Positions 62,606-64,000 of a stretch of 64,000 bases of DNA are shown one piece after another. The notes beneath the pieces are model-generated. The model saw only the letters and a list, made by a program, of their open reading frames with translations, ran no database searches and had not been told where the DNA came from. The stretch lies in the NCBI RefSeq assembly GCF_018691265.1, contig NW_024881321.1:12899387-12963386 (forward strand). The letters run 5' to 3'. The first letter of the stretch is position 1. The number at the start of each line of letters is the position of its first letter. A program made the translations under genes and the position numbers. Source of the stretch: Tyto alba. Lineage: Eukaryota > Chordata > Aves > Strigiformes > Tytonidae.

Positions 62606-64000
62606 TGCCCAGTAGAAGACAACACAGCTACCCAGAAGAAATTGTCCATATGAGAAATTTAAAAGCCTAGCACTGTATAGTTTGTAATAGACTTGAAGGA
62701 AAAAAAGCACTCTATACTGACAATGACTTAGTATAGTGTAATTTGAAATTGGGAGCTCTCTTTTACTCTCTTCCATTCAAACAGGTAAAGGGGAAATTCC
62801 GTCATCTATAAATAATATTTAAACTTTCATTTCAGCAGGCTATAGAAAGACAGGGACAGAGCTCCCAGACTTTTTTTCTCCCTTCAAGATGGTAAGTCCA
62901 CAAAAAAGCTTCCTGCAGAACTGAGGTTCACTGCAGAAGTAACAGCATCTTCATCCATCTGGCTGGCAGAGGGTTTATCACATCCACAGCCTTAAAGCCA
63001 GACAGTGACAATGAAATAAAGGTTTTGAAGCCTAGACCCATGTGATCTTGAGTTTTTATTGGTTGACTGTCCTTGAGGGCAAGGGAAAAGAAGGAAGGCA
63101 GGCATTGAGATGGAACATTCACCTTGTGTTATAAGCTTTCTCCATAGACAAAAGAAAGAGGGGAGATCTGATAAGTTAGCAGATGTGATGTGTTTTTTGT
63201 TTGTGTTAAAATTTTCCTTTTTTTTCTTTTGGATGGTCCTGAACAATATGAGCATGATAATTAAGCTCTATAACTTCAGTTATATATAACATTTGTTATA
63301 TACAAGCAGATGTCCTCTGTCAGTGTCAATCTAACTTGTTTATCTATACACTCAAATTCATAAGACATTTAAGTCCCTGCTGCCTGCTGTGATCAAAGTC
63401 TGGCCCCTTAAGTGAGGAACTTAGCATTTTTTAACAATAAATAAGAAAAATAAGTGCACTATACGTGTTAAGTACAAGACTCTTAACAGATATGTGAAGT
63501 AGATAAGTAGAATACTTGCTATTTGAAACAATGGAAACCAGACTAAAAAAAATACCAAACCTTTAGAGGAAAACAATAATATTCACTTTCCCTCATTCTT
63601 CTTCTGTTTTCTTTTTCTTCTAAAAAGTCCAAGAAGAAATACAAATTTTTGTACTTCACCATGAGGTTCAGATGCAGGCTACTCTGAGGTCAGATAGCAG
63701 TTCAGTGTTAAATGATAGATCATATTAAGAGGCTATAAAGCAGCACTGTTATCCAATTTGCTGAACGGTTTGAAGACATGGACTAGTGATGACATATATG
63801 ACTCCTAGACAAATGTCATCTGCACCATCTGTGAACCATATTGTGCATCAGATGGCGGGATAAAATTTTCAATAAGAAAGTTTCAGAGCAGAGATATGTT
63901 CCAGGGACTGTAGCCATGATCATCATAGAACAGCTGCACTGGGCTGGTCACATATCTAGGGTAGAATACACTGCATCCTGCAGCAGCTGGTGTGCTGTGG

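Larger units (their letters stand above)
54268..64000. other. AT-rich non-coding stretch, no gene seen
   Basis: No gene is supported. The stretch holds a diverged repeat pair (55004-55117 and 57090-57205) and a TTGAAGTCAATGG relic at 55841-55853. CCTGATTTTCT repeats lie at 57322-57368 and perfect hairpins at 58895-58925 and 58971-58993. A G10A24 homopurine run lies at 59299-59332, two octamer motifs at 60070 and 60112, and an A21 run at 62585-62605. Frames under 90 codons show no domain. Confidence 0.65.

Noticed and set aside
1..64000. CRISPR arrays, rRNA, tRNA, bacterial operons or telomeric TTAGGG arrays
   Set aside because: No spaced direct repeats, cloverleaf-compatible blocks, ribosomal sequence or TTAGGG runs were seen, and the composition and repeats are those of a vertebrate nuclear genome.

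Overview
The window looks like avian nuclear DNA, either a gene desert or a very large intron. It is AT-rich throughout, with many A/T homopolymer runs. The recognisable sequence is almost all transposable-element relics typical of bird genomes: 5'-truncated CR1 LINEs ending in the degenerate octamer CR1 tail, and solo LTRs of endogenous retroviruses bounded by TG...CA and short target-site duplications (TSDs). I found no convincing host exon, tRNA, rRNA or CRISPR array. The long reading frames lie in GC-rich repeats or antisense to CR1 and look non-coding. The order or species of bird cannot be fixed from this sequence.

Layout. 1-1293: CR1 copy A (minus), cut by the window edge, with a frameshifted reverse transcriptase relic. 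1294-9338: AT-rich, no gene. 9339-9692: GC-rich LTR-like element. 9693-16061: AT-rich. 16062-17002: CR1 copy B (minus). 17003-23004: AT-rich. 23005-23485 and 24634-25005: two solo LTRs (minus). 25006-31103: AT-rich. 31104-34100: a repeat pile-up of a 1-kb solo LTR, a CR1 tail (copy C), a T-rich tract and an unclassified GC-rich block with a TATA box. Three more solo LTRs of the same 1-kb family lie at 38891-39943 (minus), 45247-46264 (minus) and 53191-54262 (plus). A different LTR with a 4-bp TSD sits at 47808-48266. The rest is AT-rich with microsatellites, small hairpins and one diverged dispersed repeat pair.

Most interesting points. (1) CR1 copies A and B differ by roughly 15% along most of their shared length, yet share 317 consecutive identical bases at a constant offset of 16,188. 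This is a sharp-edged block suggesting ectopic gene conversion, or an assembly artefact. (2) The LTR at 47808-48266 carries a tandem array with four perfect and one near-perfect p53 half-sites, followed by a strong G-quadruplex motif just upstream of its TATA box. (3) There are two perfect 12-bp-stem, 7-nt-loop hairpins and a diverged repeat pair of unknown family. Family assignments rest on remembered consensus features and need a repeat-library search to confirm.
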